From NCBI RefSeq assembly GCF_963259705.1, contig NC_081842.1, positions 41,044,796 through 41,108,795 on the forward strand: DNA of 64,000 nucleotides, given 5' to 3'. Origin of the DNA: Myotis daubentonii. Taxonomy: Eukaryota > Chordata > Mammalia > Chiroptera > Vespertilionidae. The notes beneath the pieces were generated by a model. That model did no database searches. It was not told the origin of the DNA and was given only the letters and a program-made list of their open reading frames with translations. The position numbers and the translations under genes are program-made. Positions 43,698-54,180 of this stretch are shown here, piece after piece. The stretch's first letter is position 1. Each line of letters begins with the position of its first letter.

Positions 43698-43923
43698 TTC
43701 TTTTTTGAAAAAAATATTTTTTTATTGATTTTAGAGAGGAAGGGAGAGTGAGAGAGAGATAGAAACATCAACGATGAGAGAGAATCATTGATTGGCTGCC
43801 TCCTGCACGCCTCCTACTGGGGATCGAGCCCACAACCCAGGCATGTGCCCTTGACCAGAATCAAACCTGGGACCCTTCAATCCGCAGGTCGATGCTCTAT
43901 CTACTGAGCCTAACCAGCCACGG
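43698..43923 (-). mobile_element. Ves SINE with 17-bp target duplication
   Basis: Antisense Ves flanked by cagattgggcaatttct (43681-43697) and cagattgggtaatttct (43924-43940). Confidence 0.95.
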
Positions 43924-44518
43924 CAGATTGGGTAATTTCTATTGTTATTTCTTCCAGTTCCCTAATTCTTTCCTCTGACTCTTTCATTATACAGCTGAGC
44001 CCTTCCTCTGAGTTTTTAAATTTTAATTTTTGTTTCTCCCATTTCTTTGCTCAGCCTTACTAATTTTTCATTTGTTTTACGCATGCTTGTCGTTGTTTCA
44101 TGAAGCATTTTAACAATGGCTGCCTTAAAACCTTTGTCAAATAATTCTAATATCTCTGTGATGTTGGTCTTGGCAGCTATGATCATCTTTTTAAAATTTG
44201 TTTCAAGACATTCCTGGTTCTTGGCATAATATTTTATTTAAAACAGAATATTTTTATGTTATATTTTGAGACTGTATCTTATTTAAATATTCTATTTTAG
44301 TTGGCTTTCTCTGATACCTCTCTTGCAGGGGAAAAAAGAGGAACCACCTTATTACTGCTTGAGGTAGAAATTCAGGTTACTCATTCAGCCTCTGTTGTCA
44401 GAGGATATTTCTTGTTACTAAGGGGTAGAAAATTCCATATCCTCAGATAGTCTCCAGTGATATAGCAGTGTGGGGACCTCATTACTACTGGACAGTGGTG
44501 AAAATCCTGACTCTTTTT

Positions 44519-44726
44519 AAAAATATGTATATTTTTATTGATTTCAGAGAGGAAGAGAGAGAGAGAAACATCAATGATGAGGAAGAATCACTAATCGGCT
44601 GCCTCCTGCATGCCCCCCACTGGGGATCAAGCCCGCAACCTGGGCATATGCCCTGACCAGGAATTGAACCAGTGACCTCTCGGTTCCTGGGTCGAGGCTC
44701 AACCACTGAGCTACACCCGGCTGGGC
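44519..44726 (-). mobile_element. Ves SINE with target duplication
   Basis: Antisense Ves flanked by aaatcctgactcttttt (44502-44518) and aaatcctgtcttttt (44727-44741). Confidence 0.95.
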
Positions 44727-44791
44727 AAATCCTGTCTTTTTATTAGGCCTTTCCTGACCCTACCTCGCTGGGGATGGCAAAGAGTACCTTG

Positions 44792-45012
44792 GGTTTTTTT
44801 GTGTTTTTTTTTTATTTATTTTTTACAGAGAGGAAGGGAGAGGGATAGAGAGCCAGAAACATCGTGAGAGAGAAACATCAATCAGCTGCCTCCTGCACAC
44901 CTCCCACTGGGGATGTGCCCGCAATCAAGGTACATGCCCTTGACCAGAATCGAACCTGGGACCCTTGAGTCTGCAGACCGATGCTCTATCCACTGAGCCA
45001 AACCGGTCAGGG
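44792..45012 (-). mobile_element. Ves SINE with exact 14-bp target duplication
   Basis: Antisense Ves flanked by caaagagtaccttg at 44778-44791 and 45013-45026. Confidence 0.95.
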
Positions 45013-45604
45013 CAAAGAGTACCTTGTTACTGCAAGTGGAAATGAAAGATGAAAATACTACCTCCCTACTTGGCCTTCTCTGATATCATCCCAGTGGGGG
45101 TGTTGGGGTGCCGCCCTATAGACTCATGAAGATGGAATTCTAGGCTCCCTACTTTGCTTTTGCTGACCTGGGTATAGATGGAGCCATAGTTGTTCTTTTT
45201 TTTTTTTTTTTCCCCCTGTGGTGTTTGGCTGGAGTAACGCAATTGTTGTCTAAAAGTTTTCTGTTTTGCTAGGCTGTCCTTTTCCTGGTTCTTTGGCTAG
45301 GGTTTTGTTGGTGTTGTTTTGTCTGTGCCCATTGACATTTCTGGGTTGCCAACTTCATCTCCAAGTCTGAGACAAATGAGGCAAAAAGAAAACCCAGGGA
45401 ATTCACCAACGTGTTTTCTTTGGGTCCCAAAGTTCCTACCCACCTTTCTTCACTTTTCAGTCTTTTTATGTTTCTTTTATATACAACATCCAGAGTTTTA
45501 GTTGTACTTAGCAGAAATAGTAGAAAAAAGTATGCCTACTTTATCTTCCCAGAAGTGGAAAATATTTTTTTTTTAAAAATATTTGAGATAGATCTCCATG
45601 TTTT

Positions 45605-45950
45605 TTGATGAGAATAATTAAGTATAAAGGGAAAAAATAGCAATATGGAAAGGTGGTACCAAAAGGTCCTTGAGTTGGTGAGAGAAAATGAGATTCAGAG
45701 GATAGAGGAAGACTTGGTCCTCTTATACAGGATCAAGACACTTCTTCCATTGACACAGGTGGGAAGATAGATAGGTATACTGCCACCAGGTCTAAGAGTC
45801 AGGGTTGGGTCAATGAGAGAATTTTTCTACACTGGGCAGAGGTTTCAATAGAAATTTCTGAGATGAAGAAAATGTTCAATATCTACATTGTTCAGTATGG
45901 TAGTCACTGGACATATGTAGCTAATTAGTACTTATAATGTGGCTACTACA
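45605..45950. other. stretch without a recognised gene
   Basis: Unique-looking DNA up to an old palindromic repeat (about 45880 onward) that is itself split by the L1 insertion and resumes at 47384-47455. Confidence 0.4.
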
Positions 45951-45964
45951 ATGGAGGAACTAAA

Positions 45965-47372
45965 TTTTTTTTTTTTTTTTATTGCTTAAAGTATTACAAA
46001 GGGTATTACATATGTATCCATTTTATCCCCCCGCCCTAGACAGTCCCCTAGCCTCCCCTATCACCCAGTGTCTTATGTCCATTGGTTATGCTTATATGCA
46101 TGCATACAAGTCCTTTAGTTGATCTCTTACCCCCCTACCTCCTGCCCCCCAACCCTCCCCGGCCTTCCCGCTGCAGCTCGACAATCTGTTTGAGGCAGCT
46201 CTGCCTCTGTATCTATTATTGTTAAAAAGTTTATAATGGTCTCTATTGTCCACGAATGAGTGAGATCATGTGGTATTTTTCCTTTATTGACTGGCTTATT
46301 TCACTTAGCATAATGCTCTCCAGTTCCATCCATGACGTTGCAAATGGTAAGAGTTCCTTCCTTTTTAGAGCAGCATAGTATTCCATCGTGTAGATGTACC
46401 ACAGTTTTCTAATCCATTCATCTACTGATGGGCACTTAGGCTGTTTCCAGATCTTAGCTATGGTGAATTGTGCTGCTATGAACATAGGGGTGCATATATC
46501 CTTTCTGATTGGTGTTTCTGGTTTCTTGGGATATATTCCTAGAAGTGGGATCACAGGGTCAAATGGGAGTTCCATTTTCAGTTTTTTAAGGAAACTCCAT
46601 ATTGTCTTCCATAGTGGCTGCACCAGTCTGCATTCCCACCAGCAGTGCACAAGTGTTCCTTTTTCTCCACATCCTCTCCAGCACTTGTCGTTTGTTGATT
46701 TGTTGATGATAGCCAGTCTGACAGGTGTGAGATGGTACCTCATTGCTGTTTTGATTTGCATCTCTCGGATGATTAGTGACTTTGAGCATGTTTTCATATG
46801 TCTCTTGGCTTTCTGGATGTCCTCTTTTGAAAGGTGTCTATTTAGGTCCTTTGCCCATTTTTTGATTGGATTGTTTATCTTTCTTTTGTTAAGTTGTATG
46901 AGTTCCCTATAAATTTTGGAGATTAGGCCCTTATCAGATATGTCATTGGCAAATATGTTTTCCCACACAGTGGGTTTTCTCGTTGTTTTGTTGATGGTTT
47001 CTTTTGCTGTGCAGAAGCTTTTTATTTTGATGTAGTCCCATTTGTTCATTTTTTCTTTAGTTTCAAGTGCCCTAGGAGCTGTATCAGTGAAGAAATTGCT
47101 TCGGCATATGTCTGAGATTTTCTTGCCTTTGGATTCTTCTAGAATTTTTATGGTATCCTGTCGTACATTTAAGTCCTTTATCCATTTTGAGTTTATTTTT
47201 GTGTATGGTGTAAGTTGGTGGTCTAGTTTCATTTTCTTGCATATATCTGTCCAATTTTCCCAACACCATTTATTGAAGAGACTATCTTGGCTCCATTGTA
47301 TGTTCTTGCCTCCTTTGTCAAATATTAATTGAGCATATTGGTTTGGGCCGATTTCTGGGCTCTCTATTCTAT
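45965..47372 (-). mobile_element. 5'-truncated L1 with 11-bp target duplication
   Basis: A 1.4-kb insertion bounded by gaggaactaaa (45954-45964 and 47373-47383). It ends in a poly(A) tail (T-run at 45965-45980), preceded by a G-rich 3' UTR. The 5' end is truncated within ORF2. It lies inside an older palindromic repeat. Confidence 0.95.
46243..47372 (-). pseudogene. L1 ORF2 C-terminal part, open but without a start
   Basis: About 376 codons of uninterrupted ORF2 from the truncation point to the stop at 46243. It lies downstream of the reverse-transcriptase core. It includes '[20 protein letters not shown]', the cysteine/histidine motif (C-x3-C, then H-x4-C in '[18 protein letters not shown]') and '[13 protein letters not shown]'. 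Endonuclease and catalytic RT motifs are missing, so it cannot transpose on its own. The lack of stops suggests youth rather than selection. Confidence 0.95.
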
Positions 47373-47455
47373 GAGGAACTAAAATTTTAATTAAGTTACT
47401 TTAAATTTAAACAGCAACAGTTAGCTGGTGGCTACCATATTGGACAACATAGCTC

Positions 47456-47748
47456 TAGATGGAGGGCGAGCTAAATTCTTTGGTTGAGAGTAAAACTGGG
47501 AGCTGAGAGTGTGGGAAAGAAGTTGGAAATTTGAGAACAGATGACAAGACAGAAAAAGGAATCCTCTTGATTTGTGGTCATGATTGGTCAGCACAGTTGT
47601 GTGATTTTCCCCAGCAGAATTCTGCTGCAGGAAAGTCCTATCATAAAACACTGTGACACCAAAGCTGAAAATCCCTTAGAAAGACAAACCCTACAACCTT
47701 CTAGTTTTCAGTTGATGAAACAGGTGGTTATAAAAATTAATATCTAAG
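47456..47748. other. stretch without a recognised gene
   Basis: Nothing recognised between the L1-split palindromic repeat and the next Ves. Confidence 0.4.
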
Positions 47749-47749
47749 C

Positions 47750-48022
47750 CCTAGCCAGTTTGGCTCAGTGGATAGAGTGTCAGCCTGAAAATGGAAGGGT
47801 CCTGGGTTTGATTCTGGTCAAGGGCATATACCTTGGTTGCAAGCTTGATCCTGGCTCTGGTCAGGGCCTGTGAGGGAGGCATCCAGTTGATGTGTCTCTC
47901 TTATGATGATGTTCCACTCTCTTTGTCTCTCCCCCTCCCTTCCACTCTCTCTAAAAAATCAATGGGAAAATATCTTTGGGTGAGGATTAACAACAACACA
48001 CATTTTTAAAAATAAAAAATAA
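47750..48022 (+). mobile_element. Ves SINE, palindromic-tail subtype
   Basis: Head 'gccctagccagtttggctcag' and tail 'tatctttgggtgaggattaacaacaacac', then an A-rich end. Approximate duplication aaaaattaatatctaa/aaaaattgataactaa. Confidence 0.9.
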
Positions 48023-48256
48023 AAATTGATAACTAAAGTTACTGATCCAAGGTATTATGACAACTACCTGGTATCACCATGTCTTTTGGCATTTTGTTCC
48101 CTCAAGATTATACTCTTTCTCTAATTTGTCTGCCCCCTTTGGGCACCTTCTAACTGAACAATTCAAGGCCACAAGTAAGGGCTTTAGGATCCTCTGAAAT
48201 CAGAACCTCTCTGGGACCCAAACTGATCTCAGCAAATGATGCGATTCCCAATATTA

Positions 48257-48808
48257 TCCTATCTAATAAAAGAGAAACATGGTAATTGGCGTACGACCGC
48301 TACCCTTCCCATTGGCTAATCAGGGTGATATGCAAATTAACTGTCAGCCAAGATGGCGGCCCGCAGCCAGGCAGCTTAAAACTAACATGAGGCTTGCTTG
48401 CTTCAGTGACGGAGGACTCCAACGTTCCCCGCCTGCCGCTGCAGGCCTCTGAGCTGCAACTCTAAGCAGCTATGTAACAAATATAGAAGCTAAACAAAAC
48501 CCCAGAAACCTGCTTTCAGCGAGCTGGGATCTCAGAGCTGGAGTTGATACAGAGTTTCGATTATAGAACCTAAACAAACCAGATACCTGCTTTCAGGAGC
48601 GGAGGCCTGAGAGCTGGAGCCTCAGAGCTAAAGCTGGCTCAGAATAAAAAAGAAAAAAAGGAGCAGTTGGGAGCTTCAGTCCCAGCCTGAAAACAGCCCT
48701 CAGCCCCTCACCCAGACTGGCCAGGCACCCCAGTGGGGACCCCCACCCTGATCTGGAACACCCTTCAGGGCAAACCAGCCAGCCCCCACCCATGCACCAG
48801 GCCTCTAT
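48257..48808 (+). mobile_element. Helitron module 1 of array B
   Basis: Octamer at 48330-48337, YY1-like 12-mer at 48348-48359, and only one copy of the 80-bp unit. It ends 'gcaccaggcctctat' without CTAG, exactly as module 1 of array A. Interior sequence is different from array A. Confidence 0.8.
48348..48359 (+). promoter_or_regulatory. YY1-like motif in Helitron module 1 (array B)
   Basis: CCAAGATGGCGG, the third identical copy in the window. Confidence 0.55.
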
Positions 48809-49332
48809 TCTATATAGTAAAAGGGTAATATGCCTCCCAGCACCGGGATCAGCGGAGCCACGAGGTCTCTCAGCACCGGGATCAGCATGACGGGGCAGCG
48901 CCCCAACCCCCTGATCTCCCTGTGGCTCTGTGCGTGACAGGGGGGAGCTCCCCAACCCCCTGATCGGCCCTGCTCTGTGCATGACAGGGGGTGGCGCCGC
49001 AACCTCCCCATCGACCCTGCCTTGAGTGTGACAGGGGGCGGTGCCCCAACCCCCCAATCGGCCCTACCCTGAGTGTGACTGAGGGTGGCATTGCAACCTC
49101 CTAATCCGCCCTGCTCTGTGCATGACAGGGGGCAGCGCCCCAATTCCCCAATCGGCCCTGCTCTGAGCCCGACCAGGGGCTGCGCCTAGGGATTAGGCCT
49201 GCCCTCTGCCACCCTAAGCCAGCAGGTCGTTATCTCCCAAGGGGTCCCAGACTGCGTGTGAGAGGGCACAGGCCAGACTGAGGGACCCCCCTCCCCCACG
49301 AGTGCACAAATTTTTGTGCACTGGGCCTCTAG
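48809..49332 (+). mobile_element. Helitron module 2 of array B with GC-rich minisatellite
   Basis: The interior is a tandem repeat of about 45-57 bp (48880-49175; marker 'tgacaggggg'). The last 130 bases or so, with 'gtgcacaaatttttgtgcactgggcctctag', match module 2 of array A. The minus-strand open frames here are repeat artefacts. Confidence 0.8.
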
Positions 49333-49389
49333 TCTATATATATAAAAGCCTAAGCGACCGGCCGACCGGCTGGTAGGTATGACATGCAC

Positions 49390-49405
49390 TGACCACCAGG
49401 GGGCA
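49390..49405 (+). promoter_or_regulatory. CTCF-core-like motif in Helitron array B
   Basis: Exact TGACCACCAGGGGGCA on the plus strand, opposite in orientation to the two sites in array A. Confidence 0.6.
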
Positions 49406-49525
49406 AATGCTCAACACAGGAGTGGAAACCACAGGCATGGAAACATGGAACAGACTGATGAATCTCAGAGGGAAGAGGGGAGGAAGGAGGGCGGGAAGAT
49501 TTTAACCAAAGATCTTATATGCATA

Positions 49526-49684
49526 CTAGAGGATTTGTGCACTGGTGGGGTCCCTCAGCCTGGCCTGCGGGGATCAGGCCAAAACCAGCTCTGTGACATC
49601 CCCTGAGCGGTCCCAGATTGCAAGAGGGTGCAGGCCAGGCTGAGGGACCCCACTGGTGTACAAATCTATGCACCCGGCCTCTAG
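49526..49684. repeat. inverted pair of Helitron 3' ends
   Basis: The left arm (ctagaggatttgtgcactgg, then 'ggggtccctcagcctggcctgc') and the reverse complement of the right arm (ctagaggccgggtgcata..., then 'ggggtccctcagcctggcctgc') match over about 40 bases. This makes a 159-bp foldback unit with CTAG at each end. Confidence 0.8.
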
Positions 49685-50164
49685 TTCATGTATGAAATGT
49701 AAATGGCTATTTGCTTTCCTTCGTGTTAAACCATTTTCCTTTGGCTTCTTTTGTGCCCATGCAGTCTTGATACCTTAACAGGGTGGAAAAACTGAACCAG
49801 ATGAATTACATAAGAAAGCCTAGGGAATAGTAGGACAATTTCTTCAACTGTGTTTTTATAGTTTCTGAAACATATGCAAGATGATTGATTGTGTTCTTTT
49901 AATCCCTGCTAATTTGACATGGAGTCTTCCATTATGACCTGGTCTTGTGGGGACCATATACCTGCCGGTACCACTATGGGTCATCTGGACATGCACTGAC
50001 CACCAACCCCTTGCCTCCATGAGAAAGGATCACAATTGTGTGCCTCTTCTGCCTCTTCTATTTTTTGTCTCCATGTCTAATGTTAATTATTTGAGCAATT
50101 TGCTGTGTTTTATGATGGACAAATTATTAGTTCTTAATAGAAAAGGAGAAAAGGGAAATAAATG

Positions 50165-50460
50165 AACATTTATTGAGATTCTACCATATGACAAGTGCTG
50201 TCACGTAAATTACTTATTTATTCAGCAAGTAATATATGCATAATCCGATTCAATGAATGGAGGATACATAGATGATGACAATGAGGTCCATGCTTACAAG
50301 GTATTTCTAGTCTACTGAGAGCGACAGATAATGTCTAAGGAGAAATAGCAGAAAAAGTAATACCATAATAAAGCTTAGGAACCTTGTGAGTATTTTTATT
50401 CCCATTTTACAGATTCAGAAAGTGAGGCTATCAGAGGGTAAGTGATGAATTCATGTTTAT
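50165..50460 (-). repeat. MIR/L2 fragments
   Basis: Antisense phrases 'aacatttattgagattctaccatatgacaagtgctg' and 'tattcccattttacagattcagaaagtgaggc' of ancient repeats. Confidence 0.65.
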
Positions 50461-50694
50461 AGAGTTAGGATAAGGATTTCAACTCATACCAAATCATACC
50501 AAACAATCTCCCATTAGGAAAAACAAAAAAACAAAAAATCAAGAAACAACCCTGTCAGAAAAGTGCATTTAAAAATTTATTTCAAATAGGCTTAGAATCT
50601 AAGATTTAATCAACATACATATACTAGTATCATTAAAACATTTTTGTTGTTATTCTCTAACACACTAGCAGGAAAACTCATCAGCTTCCACTCA

Positions 50695-50915
50695 GCCAGC
50701 ATGGCTCTATGGTTGAGAGTCGACTTGTGAACCAGGAAGTCACTGTTCGATTCCCAGTCAGGGCACATGCCTGGGTTGCAGGCTCAATCCCCAAAGTGGG
50801 GCCTGCAGGAGGCAGCCAATCAATGATTCTCTCTCATCATTGATATTTCTATCTCTATCTCCCTCTCCCTTCCTCTCTGAAATCAATAAAAATAGATTTA
50901 AAAAAAAACCACAAT
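50695..50915 (+). mobile_element. Ves SINE with 20-bp target duplication
   Basis: Complete Ves. Direct repeat aactcatcagcttccactca (50675-50694) and its copy with one mismatch at 50916-50935. Confidence 0.95.
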
Positions 50916-51142
50916 AACTCATCAGCTTCAACTCAAACTTTAAAAGATACAACAGTTGGAATCTTGTAAAATGAGTGGCAGGACTGGCTCAGACAGAAAG
51001 TCACTGAAATTCACTCCTGGCTTCTGGACATTCCAGCCACATGAACATGGACTTGCCATGGAACATCTTCTAAACTTGAGATCTCACATCTTTAAGGTAA
51101 AGGTAAATAATACCTACTTCACTGGGTGAGGATTATATAAGA

Positions 51143-51581
51143 CTAGAGGCCCGATACATGAAATTCGTGCATGGGTAGGTTCCATAGGCCTGGCTGGTGA
51201 TCAGGGGCGATCAGGGGGGGGGGCCCCTGCTGGCACCCGCCTTGGCTGGTCTGGCACCACCTGCTTGCTGGCCCTAACCCCCCCACAACGCCCCCCCCCC
51301 CCAGCTGCGGCCATCGGTCACCTCCCGACTGGCTGGGCAATTGGGGGGCAGTGCTGGCCCCACCCCCGAATCACCCCACCACTGCTGCCGGTCACCTCTC
51401 TCTGTGGGGTGACCTGCAGGGCAATTGGGGGGCCCCCCGCTGCCACCTGCTTTGGCTGGCCTGGGGCCTGTGGGCTGGGGGCAACTCCTGCGTTGAGCGT
51501 CTGCACATCATAGCGACCAGTGGTTCCATCAGTCATCCTGCCGTTTGGTTGATTTGCATATTAGGCTTTTATTATGTAGGA
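51143..51581 (-). mobile_element. single Helitron
   Basis: Minus strand starts TCCTACATAATAAAAGCC with octamer ATGCAAAT nearby (complement of 51552-51559) and ends 'catgaatttcatgtatcgggcctctag' at an A/T site. The interior is GC-rich with long C and G runs (51213-51222, 51291-51302). Confidence 0.85.
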
Positions 51582-52600
51582 TATGTCTAGTGAAGGAGAC
51601 ACTCATTAAATGTCGATGACTTTGAATCAAGGAACTTTATTGTTCTGGCTATTCCCCTAGATTTGATTTTACTTTATTTGATTTGTTTACTTATGAAAAA
51701 GATAGTTATGGGATAGGCAGAGGAATGATGCAGTGGGATGGGGAAAGGAATGAGGAGCATTCACATTGGGAAGGGGAGTATGGATTTATAACCTGTAAAA
51801 CTAAAGTTTTAACTATAGGATTGCAAAGTGGACTCTGCTAGAGGGTGGAGCGCCATGGTGCTTTGCGTCATGGTACCTGGGAAGGATTTACAGACTTAAC
51901 AAATCAAAGCCACTGTTATCTCTAATGCCATTCCTAACCAGCGTATCCTACATGGTAATATTAGGCTTTTACGCTTGGAACCACTGGATGAGCTACAAAT
52001 TGGCTTAAATTAGTTGACACAAGGCAATTTTGATTGAACCACCAAATCGACCCAGCAAAATGCAAAATCATCCTAACAGTGAGGCTGTATGTTCGTTTCA
52101 CTTTGGGGGGCCTGAATGCAGTGGGATCCCCTGCCCTGTCTAATGACATCCCCGGTGTGCTGTTCCCAAATTAGTGCCTCCCTGAATGTAGAGCAGCACT
52201 AGGAAGTTCTGAATGGCTGACCCTAGGAAGCCATCTACCAAGTCCTGCCTCCAGAAAGCGATCGCTGCTCCAGGATGCCATGCCAGAGCCAAAGCACTTT
52301 GGGGGGTGCTAACCTGAGAACACGAAAGTCTCCACACAGCTTAGGGAAAGCCACCGATCTGCCCAGATCCTGTCGTTTGGGCCCAGGTAAGCATGGCCTT
52401 GAGAAGGGAAGCACTGCACGCACACTTTCTCCATCCTGGTACTAGGCTGATTTGGGTGCTGGAGAATTTGCATCCGTAGCAATGCCCTGTGTGGGACCTG
52501 ACCTCTCCATCCCAGTTGACTATGGAAGGAAGCCAAAGGAGGCAGAGCGGGTGTTGGTGCATTTATTTGCATTTGCCATTTTTATTTGCTTCAGGGACAT
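51582..52600. other. stretch without a recognised gene
   Basis: Several overlapping minus-strand frames (51961-52572) could hint at an old retrocopy. I recognise no protein and see no poly(A) or target duplication, so I leave it unassigned. Confidence 0.35.
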
Positions 52601-54000
52601 TAGACTGCAGGCCTCCTTAAGCATGAACTGTTTGTTAAAGTCTGGTGTTGGCTTTTGTGGACTGGTCTAGCCAAGAGTTGTTTTAGCCCAAATGGGAGAT
52701 GGGGGTGGGGCTGGGGTGGGGTAAGACATCTGCAGAGCCCAACAACCGTTACCAAGGCCTACCCAGGCCCTGCCTCTACCTGCCAAACAGTAAACAAAGC
52801 CCCTGGGAGAACTCGGGTGAGCTGAACACCTTGGTCAAACAGTAAGCAAACCACCACCAGGTGTGCTTGCAGAACAGACTCTCCATCAGCGTCCTGTCAT
52901 GCAGAAAATGTTTATCCAATTTGTCAAGATAATCTTTCCTCAAATAAGCCTTGGGTCTGCTCCTTGGAACAGCCTGAATTTAGTCGGTATAATGTAACTC
53001 AATTTTTTTTCCACCCATTTTTTGTTTAATCGCTGTGTCAACTTTTCGCTGGCTTTAAGCAAACTGAAAGTAATTATATCATTCTTAAGTGAGTAATCTT
53101 TTGACTGGGTTAGCTGACTTGTGAGTTACTCTAAAATTCTTCTAAACTGTGCAGTCCCTTTCCAAACACATTTTCTTAGATGTTTCACAAAGTTTGGCTC
53201 ATTGACGACCCACGGATGTGTTTATTCTGTCACGTTTTGTGGCTACGTTATGACTATATTACGACATTTGAGAAGTTGAATGTAGAAATTTGAGAGAGGG
53301 GGGAAAAGGTAACTTCACCCACTAATTTAGGTATTTCTTGGAAATCTTACAGTCATTGTAAATAACTCGCAGCGTCGAGCATGAAGGACGTTTGATTAGT
53401 GCTTTGAATCATGGTGTAATATTAAAGGCTGGGCTTGAGGCACTTAAAAGCATTCACTTCTTTCATTTCATTATATAATTTCTTTGCTATTTGAAATCCT
53501 GTGTGATATTGTTTTCTTTAAAAAACAGAAACACGCAAGGTTACCACATTTTTCTTGGTTCTACTCATTGATGCACTCCCACAGAACTCATGATATATTT
53601 AAAAACAGAAATCTCAGCCATCTGGCTATTTGATGGTTTCTATTTTTGTTTCTCTTTGCATTCACAAACTCTGTTGAGTCTGAAATTCCCCATGTTCTGC
53701 CCTATGTGTAATTGTGTGTATGTACACACATACTTTCTCATTTAAATTTAGCCATTATCAATCTGAGTTTGTTTTATTGACCACAGCAGCACTTTGGTAG
53801 GAACACTAACCTTGTTTAATCTATGCATTAGAAAATCTGCATTAAATCCTGCCTCTGACAGTTGTTACCCAAAGTCTAGGGAATGCCAAATCAAAGGCAT
53901 TTCTTAATAATATGTACTGTTTACTCCGAAGTTTCATTGATAGAAATATGCTCCTTGCCTTGGCTTTGATGGAAAAGATGGAACCACAGGAACAGAGGGA
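52601..54000. other. repeat-free stretch, possible conserved non-coding element
   Basis: No transposon recognised for about 1.4 kb in a window where insertions are otherwise dense. 52,900-53,500 has balanced composition and long non-repetitive AT-rich words. It could be conserved regulatory DNA; this needs alignment to other mammals. Confidence 0.3.
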
Positions 54001-54009
54001 ACTTTGAAG

Positions 54010-54150
54010 CTCATCGAATCATCCCCTTTGTTTTATATCTGAGAAAACTGAGGTCTAGAGGTGGACAGAGATCTGTCCAAGGTCACTTAGCTAAGTAGTA
54101 GCAGAATTCCCTTTAGAACCCAAGTCTCATTAGTTTTTCTAGTGCTCTAT
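54010..54150 (-). repeat. MIR SINE
   Basis: Antisense 'tttatatctgagaaaactgaggtctagaggtggacagagatctgtccaaggtcacttagctaagtagtagcag'. Confidence 0.9.
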
Positions 54151-54180
54151 CCATTTTCACAAGACCGGACAAGAACTATA

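Larger units (their letters stand above)
40090..45600 (-). repeat. ancient L1 (5' UTR, ORF1, start of ORF2), heavily interrupted
   Basis: Antisense order from the right: 5' region at about 45030-45600 ('ccagagttttagttgtacttagc'), then ORF1 at about 42720-43060 ('tttaattatgatgtatcctgacatgtatttctttgg', parallel to the HAL1 ORF1). The ORF2 endonuclease region follows at about 42290-42450 and 40130-40640 ('tgctgaagtctccaactataattgc'). A Helitron array and six Ves SINEs sit within it. No intact frame remains. Confidence 0.8.
48257..49684 (+). mobile_element. tandem array of three Helitron modules on the plus strand
   Basis: Begins TCCTATCTAATAAAAG after an A and ends GGCCTCTAG before a T, the expected A/T insertion site. 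Internal 5' ends at 48809 (TCTATATAGTAAAAGGG) and 49333 (TCTATATATATAAAAG) follow directly on preceding 3' ends. The module order and junction forms are the same as in the 40.6-42.3 kb array, but the interiors differ. No Helitron protein is encoded. Confidence 0.85.
49333..49684 (+). mobile_element. Helitron module 3 of array B
   Basis: Starts TCTATATATATAAAAGCC, with CTCF-like motif at 49390-49405. It contains a second 3' terminus in reverse orientation at 49526 and ends CTAG at 49684. Confidence 0.8.

Noticed and set aside
46394..46912. 172-codon plus-strand frame
   Set aside because: Antisense shadow of the L1 ORF2 fragment.
48593..49143. Long minus-strand open frames with repeated Gly/Ala/Arg peptides
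   Set aside because: They lie inside the GC-rich minisatellite of a Helitron module; repeats whose unit lacks stops give such frames by chance.
41600..49680. CRISPR-like or phage-like repeat array
   Set aside because: The repeats are minisatellites within Helitrons in mammalian DNA. There are no spacers of uniform length and no cas genes.
51961..52572. Possible retrocopy from overlapping minus-strand frames
   Set aside because: No protein family recognised, no poly(A) tract and no target duplication. Left unassigned.
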